The notes under the pieces were generated by a model, which was given only the letters and a program-made list of their open reading frames with translations, was not told the origin of the DNA and made no database searches. A program made the position numbers and the translations under genes. From assembly GCF_900114325.1 (NCBI RefSeq), contig NZ_FOSR01000019.1, forward strand, positions 1-64,000: a stretch of DNA of 64,000 nucleotides, given 5' to 3'. Source of the DNA: Rhodanobacter glycinis (GTDB taxonomy: Bacteria; Pseudomonadota; Gammaproteobacteria; Xanthomonadales; Rhodanobacteraceae). Of the stretch, positions 48,659 to 59,248 are shown in pieces (the stretch's first letter is position 1; each line of letters opens with the position of its first letter).

Positions 48659-51310
48659 TCAGAACCGCGCGGTCAGCCGTGCATACCAGAAGGCGCCGTT
48701 GAAGCCGAATGGCGAGGTGAGGGCGTACTTCGCACCGAGGAACTGCAAGGTCGCGTTCTGCTCCTTGTCCGGATAGGTGTTGAAGACGTTGTTGCCGCCC
48801 ACTGCCATGGTGAAGGTGTCGTTGAAGCGGAAGCTCGCTTCCAGGTCGAGCAGCGTCTTGCCACCGTAATGCGCCACGTCGGCCGGCGGGTTGTTGCTGC
48901 CGAACACGCCGGCCGTGGTGCTCCAGCCGTCGTAATGGTTGATGCGCGCGACGGCGTGGAACCGGTGCAGCCCGTAGTCGAAGCTGAGCACCGAACGACT
49001 CCCGGGCACCTGGTGTTCGAGGTCGTAGACGAAATCGCGGTTGAGCGTGTCGGGCTTGACCCTGACCACGTCCTGCACGTTGCGGTTGTAGCGCAGGTCG
49101 ACGTTCAGCGTGCCGCTGCCCAGCCGGTGCCGCGTGTCCACCACGAAGTCGATGCCATGCACGACCGAGCCGAACGCGTTGCTGAAGTAGCTGGCATCGC
49201 TGCCGAGCAACAGTTGCGCGTTCGGATAACCATCCGCGGCGAGCTGGTCGACATTGGCCTGGGTGACGGTCTTGCTGACCAGGCCGATGCGATCGTGGAT
49301 GCGGATGCGATAGTAGTCGAGCGTGGCGGTCACGCTGTCGATGGGCGTCCACACCGCGCCGATGGTCAGGCTTTTCGACGTTTCCGTCTTCAGTGGTGTC
49401 GAGCCGAGTGTGCGTGCCACCGGGTTGTTCACGGGATAGGTGCCGCTGGGGATCAGCTGGCCTTGTGCGTTGGCCGTGGTGGTGACATTGAGCGTATTCG
49501 CCTGGCCCGGCGTCGGCGTGCGGAAGCCGGTGTTGTAGGTGCCGCGCAAGGCGAACTTGTCATTGAACGCATAGCGGCTGGAAAGCTTGTACAGCACCTT
49601 GGAACCGTAATTGTTCGCGTGCTCGTAGCGAACGGCCGCGGCCCCCGACCACTGGTCGGTCAGGTTGGTTTCGGCGTCGAAGTAGGCCGAGTCGCTGTCC
49701 TGGGTGAAGCGGCCTGCCGCGCTGGTCGGGAAGCCCTGGAAGGCATCCGAGCCGACACCGAAGACCGACGCCGTCGGTCCCACCTCGATCGAGCCGGCAT
49801 CGCCGGGATGGATGATGTAGGTTTCCGACCGCCATTGCGCGCCGAACGCCAGCGTGAGCGGCGAGTCGTCGAACGAACGGACGAGGTCCGCGCCGGCGCC
49901 CTGTTCGCGCTGGGTCAGTTTGCCGGGATGGAAGTTCGTGGGCGACAGGCTGCCCAGGCTGGGGTTGATCGAGCCTTCGAGCCGGTAGTCGATCTCGTTG
50001 CTGCCGGTGCGGTAATGCGCATCCCACTGCAGGTTGCTTTGTGCGCCGCCACGCACGCCACCGACGATCTGGTGATCGGCAATGTCGGCGCCGAAGAGCG
50101 GGCTGTAGCCGCCGGGGAAGGCCTTGTAAACCGGATTGAGCAAGGTCCAGCCACTCGGGCTGGAAGCGCTGGAGGTCAGGTAGTTCGCGGGGTTGCCGCC
50201 ACCGGCGACGATGCTGTTCACCAGCGATTGCGGCGCGTTGGCCGGCACCAGACTGCCGTTAGCATAGCTGACCAGCGTCGACCTGCCGCTGACACCGTAT
50301 TGCGGCGGCAGCACCGGGTTGCGATAGAAGAAACTGGACAGGACTTTCTTGTCCATGTAGCTGGCGTGGCCATACAGCTCCACGTCGCCCTCCAGTGGTA
50401 AGCCGGCATTGACGAAAAGCTTGTTCGCCGTGGTGTCCGGATCGCCCCAGCGCTGGCCCAGACCGTGGTAGGGCACCAGGTTCGCGCCTACCGCCGCGGC
50501 GACGGTGGCGGCGTCGTGCTGGGCGACGCCGCGCGAGGTGGGGTCGGTGGTTTCACGCTCCAGGCTCACGTGGACAAAGCCCTTGGCGCCAAGCGGAAAA
50601 CCCGCGTCGGCGTCGTAGCGGCGCATGTTGCCGTCGCCCTTGCTGTATTGACCCCATTGCGCGCTCACCGTGGCGCCTTCGCGGGCTTTCTTGAGGATGA
50701 CATTGACCACGCCGGCGATCGCGTCCGATCCGTACAGCACCGACGCACCATCACGCAGCACTTCCACGCGGCTGATCGCGTTGGACGGAAATACCGAGAA
50801 GTCGACCGCCTGCGCACCCTGGTTGAAGGTGCCGAGCGGGTCCAGTTGCAGGTTGACCAGGGCCGAGCGGTGGAAGCGCACGCCATCCACCAGGACCAGG
50901 GTCTGGTCGGGCGACAGGTTGCGCAGCGAGACCGGCCGCACGAAGGCGGTGCCGTCGGCGATGGGAAAGCGTTGGGTGGTCAGCGACGGCACGATGTTGG
51001 TCAGCGAGTCGGTCAGGTTCGCCGAGGGCTGGTTCGCGATCTGGCTACCGCTGAAGGTGTCGATGGGCGACACCGATTCGGTCGGTGAAAGGCCGGCGCG
51101 GTGCGTGCCGGTGACCACGACTTCCTGCAGGTTGGTGGGGGTCTTGTTCTTGCCGGCGTTGGTTTGTGCCGGTGTCGACGCTGAGGTTAGGGGATGTTCC
51201 GTCGTGTCCTGTGGCCGTGCCTGGACCGACCATGCCACCAGTGCGGTGGCGGCGAGCGCCATGCGTATCGCGCGCGCAAGCATCACGTTGCAACCCGTGT
51301 GTTTCGGCAT
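48659..51310 (-). CDS. TonB-dependent outer-membrane receptor
   Basis: An 883-residue outer-membrane receptor. After a signal peptide (MALAATALVAWSVQARP) comes a linker with the TonB-box-like LQEVVVTGTHRAG, then a plug domain (about residues 75-190; VLVDGVRFHRSALVNLQLDP, SRVEVLRDGASVLYGSDAIA) and a large beta-barrel ending in the aromatic C-terminus FWYARLTARF. The ligand cannot be told; no substrate-specific genes are adjacent. AAGGAA precedes ATG 51310. Confidence 0.93.
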   Translation of the reverse strand: MPKHTGCNVMLARAIRMALAATALVAWSVQARPQDTTEHPLTSASTPAQTNAGKNKTPTNLQEVVVTGTHRAGLSPTESVSPIDTFSGSQIANQPSANLTDSLTNIVPSLTTQRFPIADGTAFVRPVSLRNLSPDQTLVLVDGVRFHRSALVNLQLDPLGTFNQGAQAVDFSVFPSNAISRVEVLRDGASVLYGSDAIAGVVNVILKKAREGATVSAQWGQYSKGDGNMRRYDADAGFPLGAKGFVHVSLERETTDPTSRGVAQHDAATVAAAVGANLVPYHGLGQRWGDPDTTANKLFVNAGLPLEGDVELYGHASYMDKKVLSSFFYRNPVLPPQYGVSGRSTLVSYANGSLVPANAPQSLVNSIVAGGGNPANYLTSSASSPSGWTLLNPVYKAFPGGYSPLFGADIADHQIVGGVRGGAQSNLQWDAHYRTGSNEIDYRLEGSINPSLGSLSPTNFHPGKLTQREQGAGADLVRSFDDSPLTLAFGAQWRSETYIIHPGDAGSIEVGPTASVFGVGSDAFQGFPTSAAGRFTQDSDSAYFDAETNLTDQWSGAAAVRYEHANNYGSKVLYKLSSRYAFNDKFALRGTYNTGFRTPTPGQANTLNVTTTANAQGQLIPSGTYPVNNPVARTLGSTPLKTETSKSLTIGAVWTPIDSVTATLDYYRIRIHDRIGLVSKTVTQANVDQLAADGYPNAQLLLGSDASYFSNAFGSVVHGIDFVVDTRHRLGSGTLNVDLRYNRNVQDVVRVKPDTLNRDFVYDLEHQVPGSRSVLSFDYGLHRFHAVARINHYDGWSTTAGVFGSNNPPADVAHYGGKTLLDLEASFRFNDTFTMAVGGNNVFNTYPDKEQNATLQFLGAKYALTSPFGFNGAFWYARLTARF

Positions 51311-51408
51311 TTGCTGTTCCTTCCATGTGCCTGATGTCTTCCCCTGCACGGCCAAATTACAGTGGCGCGGCCGAACGGAATGCCGGGGTTTTCGCAAATT
51401 TGGCGATC

Positions 51409-51423
51409 GACATCCGCGATGTC
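51409..51423. promoter_or_regulatory. GACATC-N3-GATGTC dyad upstream of the receptor gene
   Basis: A perfect 6-3-6 inverted repeat about 100 bases before the receptor start. It is a plausible operator position; no regulator can be named. Confidence 0.3.
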
Positions 51424-51514
51424 GCAAACGGGGGCGACATGGAAATGGGTGGCGCGATGGTCAGGCTGGTGCGGGAAAGACTTTCCGTGCGGGCATGGTG
51501 CGGCGCTGGATCGA

Positions 51515-52518
<1,004 letters not shown>

Positions 52519-52578
52519 TCATAAGCCCGGCAGGCTGTTAGTGTACCGGTCGATCTCCGCGATGTTGCCGAGCCGTCC

Positions 52579-53853
52579 ATGACCCAACGTTTCGACCGCG
52601 ACCGCGCAGCCACTTTCAGTCGCTTCCTGTGGCAGCGCTTTGTCGACGACAAGTGCTTCGAGACCGCCGGCGCGCTTTCCTATACCACGCTGGTGTCGCT
52701 GGTGCCGCTGATGGTGGCCGGCCTGGCGATGTTCTCGGTATTCCCGGTATTCGCCGGTGCGCGCGACACGCTGCTGGATTTCGTGTTCCGCAACTTCGTG
52801 CCCGCCGCCGGCCATCACGTGCAGGATGCGTTGCAGGAATTCTCCAGCAACGCGAGCCAGCTCACCGGCATCAGCATCCTGGTGATGCTGTTCAGCGCAA
52901 TCTCGATGATGGTGAGCATCGAGGATCGGCTCAACCGCATCTGGCGCGTGCATCAGCCGCGCGGCTGGGGCTCGCGCCTGCTGCTGTACTGGGCGGCACT
53001 GACGCTGGGACCGATCCTGGTGGTGGGTGGCCTCGCTGCCAGCTCCTACATCACGGCGCTGCCGCTGCTGCATGGAACGGCAGACCAGTTCGGGCTGGGC
53101 GAGGTGGTGCTGCGCGTGCTGCCCTTCGTGGTGACGCTGGTGACGCTGTGGCTGCTTTACACGATGGTGCCGAACTGTCGCGTGTCGCGGCGCGATGCGG
53201 CGGTGGGGGCCGTGCTCGGCGCAGTGCTGTTCGAAATTGCGCGTTGGGGTTTCCGGTTGTTCGTGCATGGCGCGCACACCTATCAGCAGATCTACGGCAA
53301 GGCGCTGGCGGCGATCCCGATCTTCCTGCTGTGGATCTACCTATCGTGGATCATCGTGATCCTGGGTGCGTCGATTGCCGCGTCGATCTCGTCATTCGAA
53401 TATCGCCCCGCGGCGAAGGCGATGCCAAAGGACGCCGAGTTTCTCGGCCTGCTGGTGGTGCTGCGGCACTTCGTGACGGGACAGCGAGAGGGAAAACCGG
53501 TGGATCCGGCCTCGGTGCAACTGGCCGAACCGGCCATGCACAGCACCGCCATCGCGGCTTGCTTCGATGCGCTGCAGCGCGCAGACCTGATCCAGCGCAG
53601 CGAGGCCGGGGGCTGGCTGCTGGCGCGCAGCCTGGACAGTACCGATTTGTTGCGCGTGTATGTCCACAGCGGCTATCGCCTGCCGCTGGAGCCGATGAAG
53701 GATGTCGCCGAGTTGGATGTCGAGCTTCCCGATGAATTGCTGGCCCTGCTTGACGAGATGGCGCAGACACTGGCATCGACGCTGGGAACGCGCCTCGATC
53801 AGGCTTATCCTGCTTCGACCCCACCCCCCGCTGTCGAGGAATCCGCTCCATGA
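52579..53853 (+). CDS. YihY/BrkB-family inner-membrane protein
   Basis: A 424-residue protein with about six membrane helices in residues 30-270 and the family motif ETAGALSYTTLVSLVPLMV near residue 28. It also has EDRLNRIWRV and IYLSWIIVILGASIAASIS. The C-terminal 140 residues are cytoplasmic and resemble a winged-helix region. The family (UPF0761, once called RNase BN) has no firmly known function. It overlaps the TlpA-like gene by ATGA. Confidence 0.9.
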   Translation: MTQRFDRDRAATFSRFLWQRFVDDKCFETAGALSYTTLVSLVPLMVAGLAMFSVFPVFAGARDTLLDFVFRNFVPAAGHHVQDALQEFSSNASQLTGISILVMLFSAISMMVSIEDRLNRIWRVHQPRGWGSRLLLYWAALTLGPILVVGGLAASSYITALPLLHGTADQFGLGEVVLRVLPFVVTLVTLWLLYTMVPNCRVSRRDAAVGAVLGAVLFEIARWGFRLFVHGAHTYQQIYGKALAAIPIFLLWIYLSWIIVILGASIAASISSFEYRPAAKAMPKDAEFLGLLVVLRHFVTGQREGKPVDPASVQLAEPAMHSTAIAACFDALQRADLIQRSEAGGWLLARSLDSTDLLRVYVHSGYRLPLEPMKDVAELDVELPDELLALLDEMAQTLASTLGTRLDQAYPASTPPPAVEESAP

Positions 53854-54335
53854 AGTCGCGCAAATGGCTGGCTCCGGCCTGGGCGTCGCTGTTGCTTGCG
53901 CTGGCGGTGACGCCTGCGTTCGCCAGCATGCCCACGCATCCGACGCTGAAAGTCACCACGCTGGATGGCCAGCCGTGGAATCTGTCCGCGCAGCGCGGGC
54001 ACTGGGTGATCGTGAATTTCTGGGCAACCTGGTGCGTGCCGTGCATCAAGGAAATGCCGGACATCTCGGCCTTCGTCAGCAAGCATGCGAACGTCCGCGC
54101 GATCGGACTGGCCTATGACGACAGCCCGGCAGCGGACATCCGCGCCTTCCTGAAAAAGCATCCGGTGAGCTACCCGGTGGCACAGGTGACGCTGGACAAG
54201 TCGCCGAAGGATTTCGACGAGCCGCAGGGTTTGCCGACGACTTATCTGATTGCGCCGGACGGTACCGTGGCCAAGCGTTTCATCGGCCCGATCGACGCCA
54301 GCGTGCTCGGCCATGCGATCCCGGCGGGCAAGTGA
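53850..54335 (+). CDS. TlpA-like periplasmic thioredoxin
   Basis: A 161-residue protein with a signal peptide (WASLLLALAVTPAFA) and a thioredoxin fold with active site WCVPC (Cys66/Cys69) in NFWATWCVPCIKEMPD. The cis-proline motif is LPTTYLIAPDG. It would reduce or oxidise periplasmic cysteines. It overlaps yihY by 4 bp and its stop overlaps the acyP start by one base. Confidence 0.92.
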   Translation: MKSRKWLAPAWASLLLALAVTPAFASMPTHPTLKVTTLDGQPWNLSAQRGHWVIVNFWATWCVPCIKEMPDISAFVSKHANVRAIGLAYDDSPAADIRAFLKKHPVSYPVAQVTLDKSPKDFDEPQGLPTTYLIAPDGTVAKRFIGPIDASVLGHAIPAGK

Positions 54336-54601
54336 TGCACGCGGCGCGCTTCCTTGTCAGCGGGCGCGTGCAGGGCGTGTTCTATCGCGCCAGCGCGCGT
54401 GAACAGGCGCACGAACTGGGCCTGGCTGGCCATGCCCGCAACCTGCCCGATGGGCGGGTCGAAGTGCTGGCCTGCGGCGACCTGGCGGCGCTCGATGCAC
54501 TCGAGCGCTGGCTGTGGGATGGCCCGGTCGCGGCCACCGTGGAATCGGTGACGCGCGAGCCGGCGGAATCGCCGGGCCATACGGATTTCCTGATCAGCTG
54601 A
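54335..54601 (+). CDS. acyP: Acylphosphatase
   Basis: An 88-residue ferredoxin-fold acylphosphatase. The phosphate loop SGRVQGVFYRAS supplies the catalytic Arg, and GLAGHARNLPDGRVEVLACG the catalytic Asn. ATG 54335 is used; GTG 54332 is also in frame. Last gene of the yihY-tlpA-acyP run. Confidence 0.95.
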   Translation: MHAARFLVSGRVQGVFYRASAREQAHELGLAGHARNLPDGRVEVLACGDLAALDALERWLWDGPVAATVESVTREPAESPGHTDFLIS

Positions 54602-54616
54602 GGCGGCGCGCGAACG

Positions 54617-56719
54617 CTACAGGTCGTGGTCGGCGGGTGGTCGGCCGATGCGATGGCGTGCGCTGATCCACTGCACGGCCCGCTCGAAATCGGTGGCGAA
54701 GCCCGTCATGTCGAACAGCGGGTTGCCGTCGCGCTGCTGCGCCAGATAATGGCGCAATGCCACGCGGGCCAGGCGATTGTTGCCCAGTTGCACGGCGGTG
54801 GCGATGAAGTTTTCCTCGTCGTCCACCACCAGCTCGGGCAGTCCGATGTGTTGCAACAGACTGGCGGCCACGCGCCCGGCGAAGGTGTCGCCGCACCAGC
54901 TGAGCACGGGGCAGCCGGCCCACAGCGCATCCGATGCGGTGGTGTGGGCGTTGTACGGCAGCGTGTCGAGGAACAGGTCGGCGTGGGCGTAGCAGGCCAG
55001 GTACTCGGCATGCGGCAAGTGCGGCAGGAACACCAGTCGTTCCGGCGCCACGTCCAGCGCGGCGGCCGCGGCGCGCAGGCGACCGTTCGCCCCGTCCGGC
55101 CCGGAGAGCAACCACAGCACGCTGTCCGGCACCTGCTGCAGGATCAGCATGAAGCGCGCGAACGCGGCGGGGTTGATCTTGTAACTGTTGTTGAAGCAGG
55201 CGAACACCATGCCTTCGGCAGGCAGTCCGCAGTAGGCGCGGGTCAGTGGCTCGCCGGGGACCCGGGTCGTGTCGCTGGGCTGGTAGCAACGCGGCAGGCG
55301 CAGCAGTTTCTCGCTGACGTGCGGGCGCAGGGCAGGGGGCAGCACCACGGCGTCGGCCAGCAGGTAATCCATCCACGGCGCCCCCGATGTCCCCGGGTAG
55401 GCCAGCCAGTTCACCTGCACCGGTGCGGGGCGCAGCGACATCAGTTCGGCGTTGTCCTTGCCGCAGTAGCCGTTGAGGTCGAACAGCACCTCGATGGCCG
55501 CCGCGTGGATGCGCTGCGCGGATTGCGGCGCGTTCAGTCCCGACAGGTCGTGCAGCGTGGCGGCGGTGGCGAGGCGGCGACGGATCGCGCCATCGTCGTC
55601 GGGCGTGGTCGCGAACAGGTGGATATCCAGCCCGCTGTCCGCCAGTGCCTCGATCATCGCCACCAGCAGCAGCCCGGTGGCGTGTTCGCCGAAGCCGTCG
55701 GCGACCAGGCCGAGGCGAATCGGTGCGCCGGGTGCGGGCAGGGTGTGTTTCAGGTCGAGCTGGCGGCGTATCGGCGCGGTGCGCTGGGCGATCAGTGTCG
55801 CGTAGCTGGTGGCGCACAGGTGTTGTGCGGCGGCATCGGCATCCTCGGCAAGGAAGGCGAACGGGCCGATGCCGGGGCGGCGCTCGGCGACGGCGCTACG
55901 CACGCGTTCGGCGAGCGCGTCCAGCTCGTGCCAGTCGCAACGGCGACGTTGTGCGAACAGCCATTGACCCAGCGCCGGCGTGATCTCGGGATCGATGTGC
56001 AGCGCGCGCTTCCACGCCGCGGCGGCTTCGCCAAGGCGACCGATCTCGTCCAGCATCAGGCCGGCCTCGTAGGGATAGACCGGGTTGCGCGGTGCGGCGC
56101 GCTCGGCGTGCAGCCATGCTTCGGCTGCTTCGCCGGGGCGGTTCTGCGCGCGCAGGGTATAGCCGAGCAGGGCATGCGCGGCATCGAGCTCCGGCGCCAT
56201 TTGCAGCGCTTCGCGCACATGCGTTTCGGCTTGGGCGGGATGGCCCAGCTCCAGTTCCGCCGCCGCCAGGTTGAGACGCAGACCGGGATGCTCGGGTGCA
56301 CCATGGGTGGCCATGGCGAACGCTTCGCGGGCCTGCTCGAAGCGGGCGGCGGCCATCAGCGAAGTGCCGAGCCCGTGCAGGATCGCCGGGTGGCCGGGCG
56401 TGCGGCGCAACGCGGCACGCAAACGCTCGATCGCGGCATCCACCTGGCCGTCTTCCAGCGCCAGCGTGGCGAGGTTGCATTGGATTTCGACACTCTGTGG
56501 CGCCAGCTCGGCGGCACGATTGAGCGCCAGGCGGGCGTCGTCGCGGCGGTTGCAGCGAAGCAGCGCAATCGCATGCAGGCGGATCAGCTCGTGCGCCACC
56601 GGGAAGTCACGCCGTGCGCGGGCGGCGAACGCCAACGCCTGGGCATCCTCGCCGCGCTGCAGCAGGTCGGTCAATTGCTGCAAGGTGTTCGGGAGGTTGG
56701 CGGGAATGGCGATGTTCAT
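54617..56719 (-). CDS. TPR-containing O-GlcNAc-transferase-like glycosyltransferase (GT41)
   Basis: A 700-residue protein. The first 240 residues are tetratricopeptide repeats (such as DARLALNRAAELAPQSVEIQ and AWKRALHIDPEITPALGQWL). Residues 320-680 match the catalytic part of the OGT/SPINDLY family: LGLVADGFGEHATG with the His, FNNSYKINPAAFARFMLILQ with the UDP-contacting Lys, VFLPHLPHAEYLACYAHADL, and LPYNAHTTASDALWAGCPVL. There is no signal peptide, so it should act in the cytoplasm on protein Ser/Thr. Targets are unknown; the gene stands alone. Confidence 0.88.
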   Translation of the reverse strand: MNIAIPANLPNTLQQLTDLLQRGEDAQALAFAARARRDFPVAHELIRLHAIALLRCNRRDDARLALNRAAELAPQSVEIQCNLATLALEDGQVDAAIERLRAALRRTPGHPAILHGLGTSLMAAARFEQAREAFAMATHGAPEHPGLRLNLAAAELELGHPAQAETHVREALQMAPELDAAHALLGYTLRAQNRPGEAAEAWLHAERAAPRNPVYPYEAGLMLDEIGRLGEAAAAWKRALHIDPEITPALGQWLFAQRRRCDWHELDALAERVRSAVAERRPGIGPFAFLAEDADAAAQHLCATSYATLIAQRTAPIRRQLDLKHTLPAPGAPIRLGLVADGFGEHATGLLLVAMIEALADSGLDIHLFATTPDDDGAIRRRLATAATLHDLSGLNAPQSAQRIHAAAIEVLFDLNGYCGKDNAELMSLRPAPVQVNWLAYPGTSGAPWMDYLLADAVVLPPALRPHVSEKLLRLPRCYQPSDTTRVPGEPLTRAYCGLPAEGMVFACFNNSYKINPAAFARFMLILQQVPDSVLWLLSGPDGANGRLRAAAAALDVAPERLVFLPHLPHAEYLACYAHADLFLDTLPYNAHTTASDALWAGCPVLSWCGDTFAGRVAASLLQHIGLPELVVDDEENFIATAVQLGNNRLARVALRHYLAQQRDGNPLFDMTGFATDFERAVQWISARHRIGRPPADHDL

Positions 56720-56747
56720 GCGGGAACGTTCGTCGGAGTCGTTGGCA

Positions 56748-57827
56748 TCAGGTACCGGCCAGCGATTTCAGTTCGTCGGCCTGGTGTTCGCGCACCAGCG
56801 CGTCGACCAGTTCGTCGAGATCGCCGCCGATCACCTCGGGAAGCCGGTACAGCGTGAGGTTGATGCGGTGGTCGGTGATGCGTCCCTGCGGAAAGTTGTA
56901 GGTGCGGATGCGCTGGCTGCGATCGCCCGAGCCTACCTGAAGGCGGCGCTCCTGTGCTTGCGCTGCAGCCTGTTTTCCCTGTGCCTCGTCGAGCAGGCGC
57001 GCCTTCAGCAGGCTCATCGCGCGGGCGCGGTTCTTGTGCTGGCTGCGCTCGTCCTGGCATTCCACCACGGTGCCGCTGGGCAGGTGGGTGATGCGGATCG
57101 CCGAATCGGTCTTGTTGACGTGCTGGCCGCCGGCGCCGGAGGCACGGAAGGTATCGACCTTCAGGTCGGCGGGACTGATCTCGATGTCGTTGATCTCGTC
57201 GATCTCGGGCAGGATCGCCACGGTGGCGGCGGAGGTGTGGATGCGTCCCTGCGACTCGGTTTCCGGCACGCGCTGTACGCGATGCGTGCCCGACTCGAAC
57301 TTCAACCGCGAGAACGCACCCTTGCCTTCCACGCGTGCCACGATTTCCTTGTAGCCGCCGTGTTCGCCGGAATTCTCGCTAAGGATTTCCACGTGCCAGC
57401 GCTTGCGTTCGGCATAGCGCGCGTACATGCGGAACAGGTCGCCGGCGAAGATCGCCGCCTCGTCGCCGCCGGTGCCGGCGCGCACTTCCAGGAACAGGTT
57501 GGCCTCGTCGCGCGGATCGGTCGGCAACAGCAGGATCTGCAGCTCGTCGTCCAGGTCGAGCAGGCGCTGCTCCAGCCGGGTGACGTCATCGGCCGCCATC
57601 TCGCGCAGTTCGGGGTCATCCAGCATCGCGCGCGCATCGACCAGCTCCCGGCCGGCCTGTTCGTGCTCGTGCAGGGCGCCGACCACCGGTTCGATCTGGG
57701 CGTATTCGCGCGACAGTTCGCGAAAGCGCGTGTTGTCGGCGAGCACGTCGGGCTGCGCCAGCAGCAGGCCGATTTCCTCGTGCCGTTCGGCAAGCGCTTC
57801 CAGTTTGCGGCGAATCGATGGGGTCAT
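56748..57827 (-). CDS. prfA: Peptide chain release factor 1
   Basis: RF1 ends translation at UAA and UAG. The 359-residue protein has the anticodon-like recognition region, the catalytic GGQ in [19 protein letters not shown] (near residue 234) and [17 protein letters not shown]. It starts 66 bp after the hemA stop with a repeat between them. The prmC methylase is not next to it. Confidence 0.96.
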   Translation of the reverse strand: MTPSIRRKLEALAERHEEIGLLLAQPDVLADNTRFRELSREYAQIEPVVGALHEHEQAGRELVDARAMLDDPELREMAADDVTRLEQRLLDLDDELQILLLPTDPRDEANLFLEVRAGTGGDEAAIFAGDLFRMYARYAERKRWHVEILSENSGEHGGYKEIVARVEGKGAFSRLKFESGTHRVQRVPETESQGRIHTSAATVAILPEIDEINDIEISPADLKVDTFRASGAGGQHVNKTDSAIRITHLPSGTVVECQDERSQHKNRARAMSLLKARLLDEAQGKQAAAQAQERRLQVGSGDRSQRIRTYNFPQGRITDHRINLTLYRLPEVIGGDLDELVDALVREHQADELKSLAGT

Positions 57828-57833
57828 TGAAAC

Positions 57834-57909
57834 GAGGAGTGAGTGGAGAGGAGGGAGAAGAGAGTAAAGGATGAGATGACGCTTTCTCTCATCTCACTCC
57901 TCGCCACTC
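57834..57909. repeat. GAGTGAGA-family inverted repeat, copy C
   Basis: The left arm 57834-57879 (GAGGAGTGAGTGGAGAGGAG and onward) is purine-rich. The right arm 57881-57909 begins GCTTTCTCTCATCTCACTCC. The hemA stop codon lies in the right arm and the left arm begins seven bases from the prfA start, so the element fills the hemA-prfA gap. Confidence 0.75.
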
Positions 57910-59165
57910 GTTTCCTGATCCAGCCCATACAGCCGCTCGGCAGCGTGCAGCAGGTCCAGGTCGCCGCTCATCGTGGCCTCGCGCAGGCGTGCGCTGGGGT
58001 GGTGCAACAGCTTGTTGGTGAGCGTGTTGGCGAGGAAGGCCAGGGCTTCGTCGGCCGGCTTGCCGCGCGCGATCATCGATTGCGCCTTGGCCAGCACCTC
58101 GTCGCGGTACAGCTCGGCATGATGGCGCAGATCCAGTGCCGGGTTCTTCAGCGTGAGCGCGCGGCGCCACGCCATGTAGCGTTCCACTTGCAGATCGATG
58201 ATGGCATCGGCCTCGCGCGCGGCGGCCTCGCGCGAGCGACGGTTGTCGTCGATCACCTGGCGCAGGTCGTCGATGCCGTAGAGGAACACGTCGCTCAGTT
58301 CGCCCACGCTCGGCTCGATGTCGCGCGGCATGGCGATGTCGACCAGGAACATCGGGCGGCGGCGGCGCGCGGCGATGGCCCGCTCGACCATCGCCTTGGT
58401 GAGGATGGGCTGTCGCGAGGCGGTGGAGGCGATCACGATATCCGCCTCGGCCAGGTGCTGCGGCAGGTCGGCCAGCGAAATGGCATAGCCGCCGTGGTGG
58501 CTGGCCAGTTCCTGGGCGTTTTCCAGCGTGCGGTTGGCCACGATCAGCCGGCGCACCTGCTTGTCGACCAGGTGGCGCGCGGCCAGTTCGATGGTGTCGC
58601 CCGCGCCCAGCAGCAGCACGCAGGCCTGCTTCAGATCGGTGAATACCTGTTCGGCCAGGCGCACCGCGGTGAATGCCACCGACACGGTATGCGCGCCGAT
58701 GCGGGTATCGGTGCGCACGCGCTTGGCCACGGCAAAGGTGTGCTGCAGCAGCCGGTCCATCGGCGCCTTCAGTGCCTGCGCGTCGCGTGCGATCTGGTAG
58801 GCATCCTTCACCTGGCCGAGGATCTGCGGCTCGCCCAGCACCATCGAGTCCAGTCCGGTGGCGACGCGGAACATGTGCCGTACGGCGGCGTCCTCGTCGT
58901 GGCGATACAGGAACTCGTCCAGCTTGCCCGGGGTCAAGTGATGATGACGATTGAGCCAGTGTTCCGGAACCTGTTCCGCCCCCGCCGCCACGCTGACGTA
59001 CAACTCGGTGCGGTTGCAGGTGGACAGGATCATCGCCTCGTCCACGCCCGGTTCGTGCGCCAGTTCACGCAGCGCCGTGCCGGCGGCGTCCGTGTCGAAC
59101 GCCACTTGCTCGCGCAGGCTGACCGGCGCGGTAAGGTGATTGAGCCCGAGGGCGATCAACGGCAT
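57894..59165 (-). CDS. hemA: Glutamyl-tRNA reductase
   Basis: HemA reduces glutamyl-tRNA to glutamate-1-semialdehyde, opening tetrapyrrole synthesis. The 423-residue protein has GLNHLTAPVSLREQVAF, the catalytic Cys in ILSTCNRTELYV, a GxGDT NADP motif (LLGAGDTIELAARHL) and a C-terminal dimerisation domain. ATG 59165 is preferred to the start 16 codons upstream. Divergent from the TPR-lolB operon, and followed by prfA. Confidence 0.96.
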   Translation of the reverse strand: MPLIALGLNHLTAPVSLREQVAFDTDAAGTALRELAHEPGVDEAMILSTCNRTELYVSVAAGAEQVPEHWLNRHHHLTPGKLDEFLYRHDEDAAVRHMFRVATGLDSMVLGEPQILGQVKDAYQIARDAQALKAPMDRLLQHTFAVAKRVRTDTRIGAHTVSVAFTAVRLAEQVFTDLKQACVLLLGAGDTIELAARHLVDKQVRRLIVANRTLENAQELASHHGGYAISLADLPQHLAEADIVIASTASRQPILTKAMVERAIAARRRRPMFLVDIAMPRDIEPSVGELSDVFLYGIDDLRQVIDDNRRSREAAAREADAIIDLQVERYMAWRRALTLKNPALDLRHHAELYRDEVLAKAQSMIARGKPADEALAFLANTLTNKLLHHPSARLREATMSGDLDLLHAAERLYGLDQETSGEE

Positions 59166-59248
59166 GGTGCGTGGCGACTCAAGGCGACGGGCATCCGGCA
59201 GCGTAGACTTCAACGAGGCCGACTGGGCCGAAACCGACGGATGGATGG

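Noticed and set aside
54626..56857. 743-codon frame antisense to the TPR-OGT gene
   Set aside because: Composition is typical of GC-rich antisense shadows; the sense strand encodes recognisable TPR and GT41 domains.
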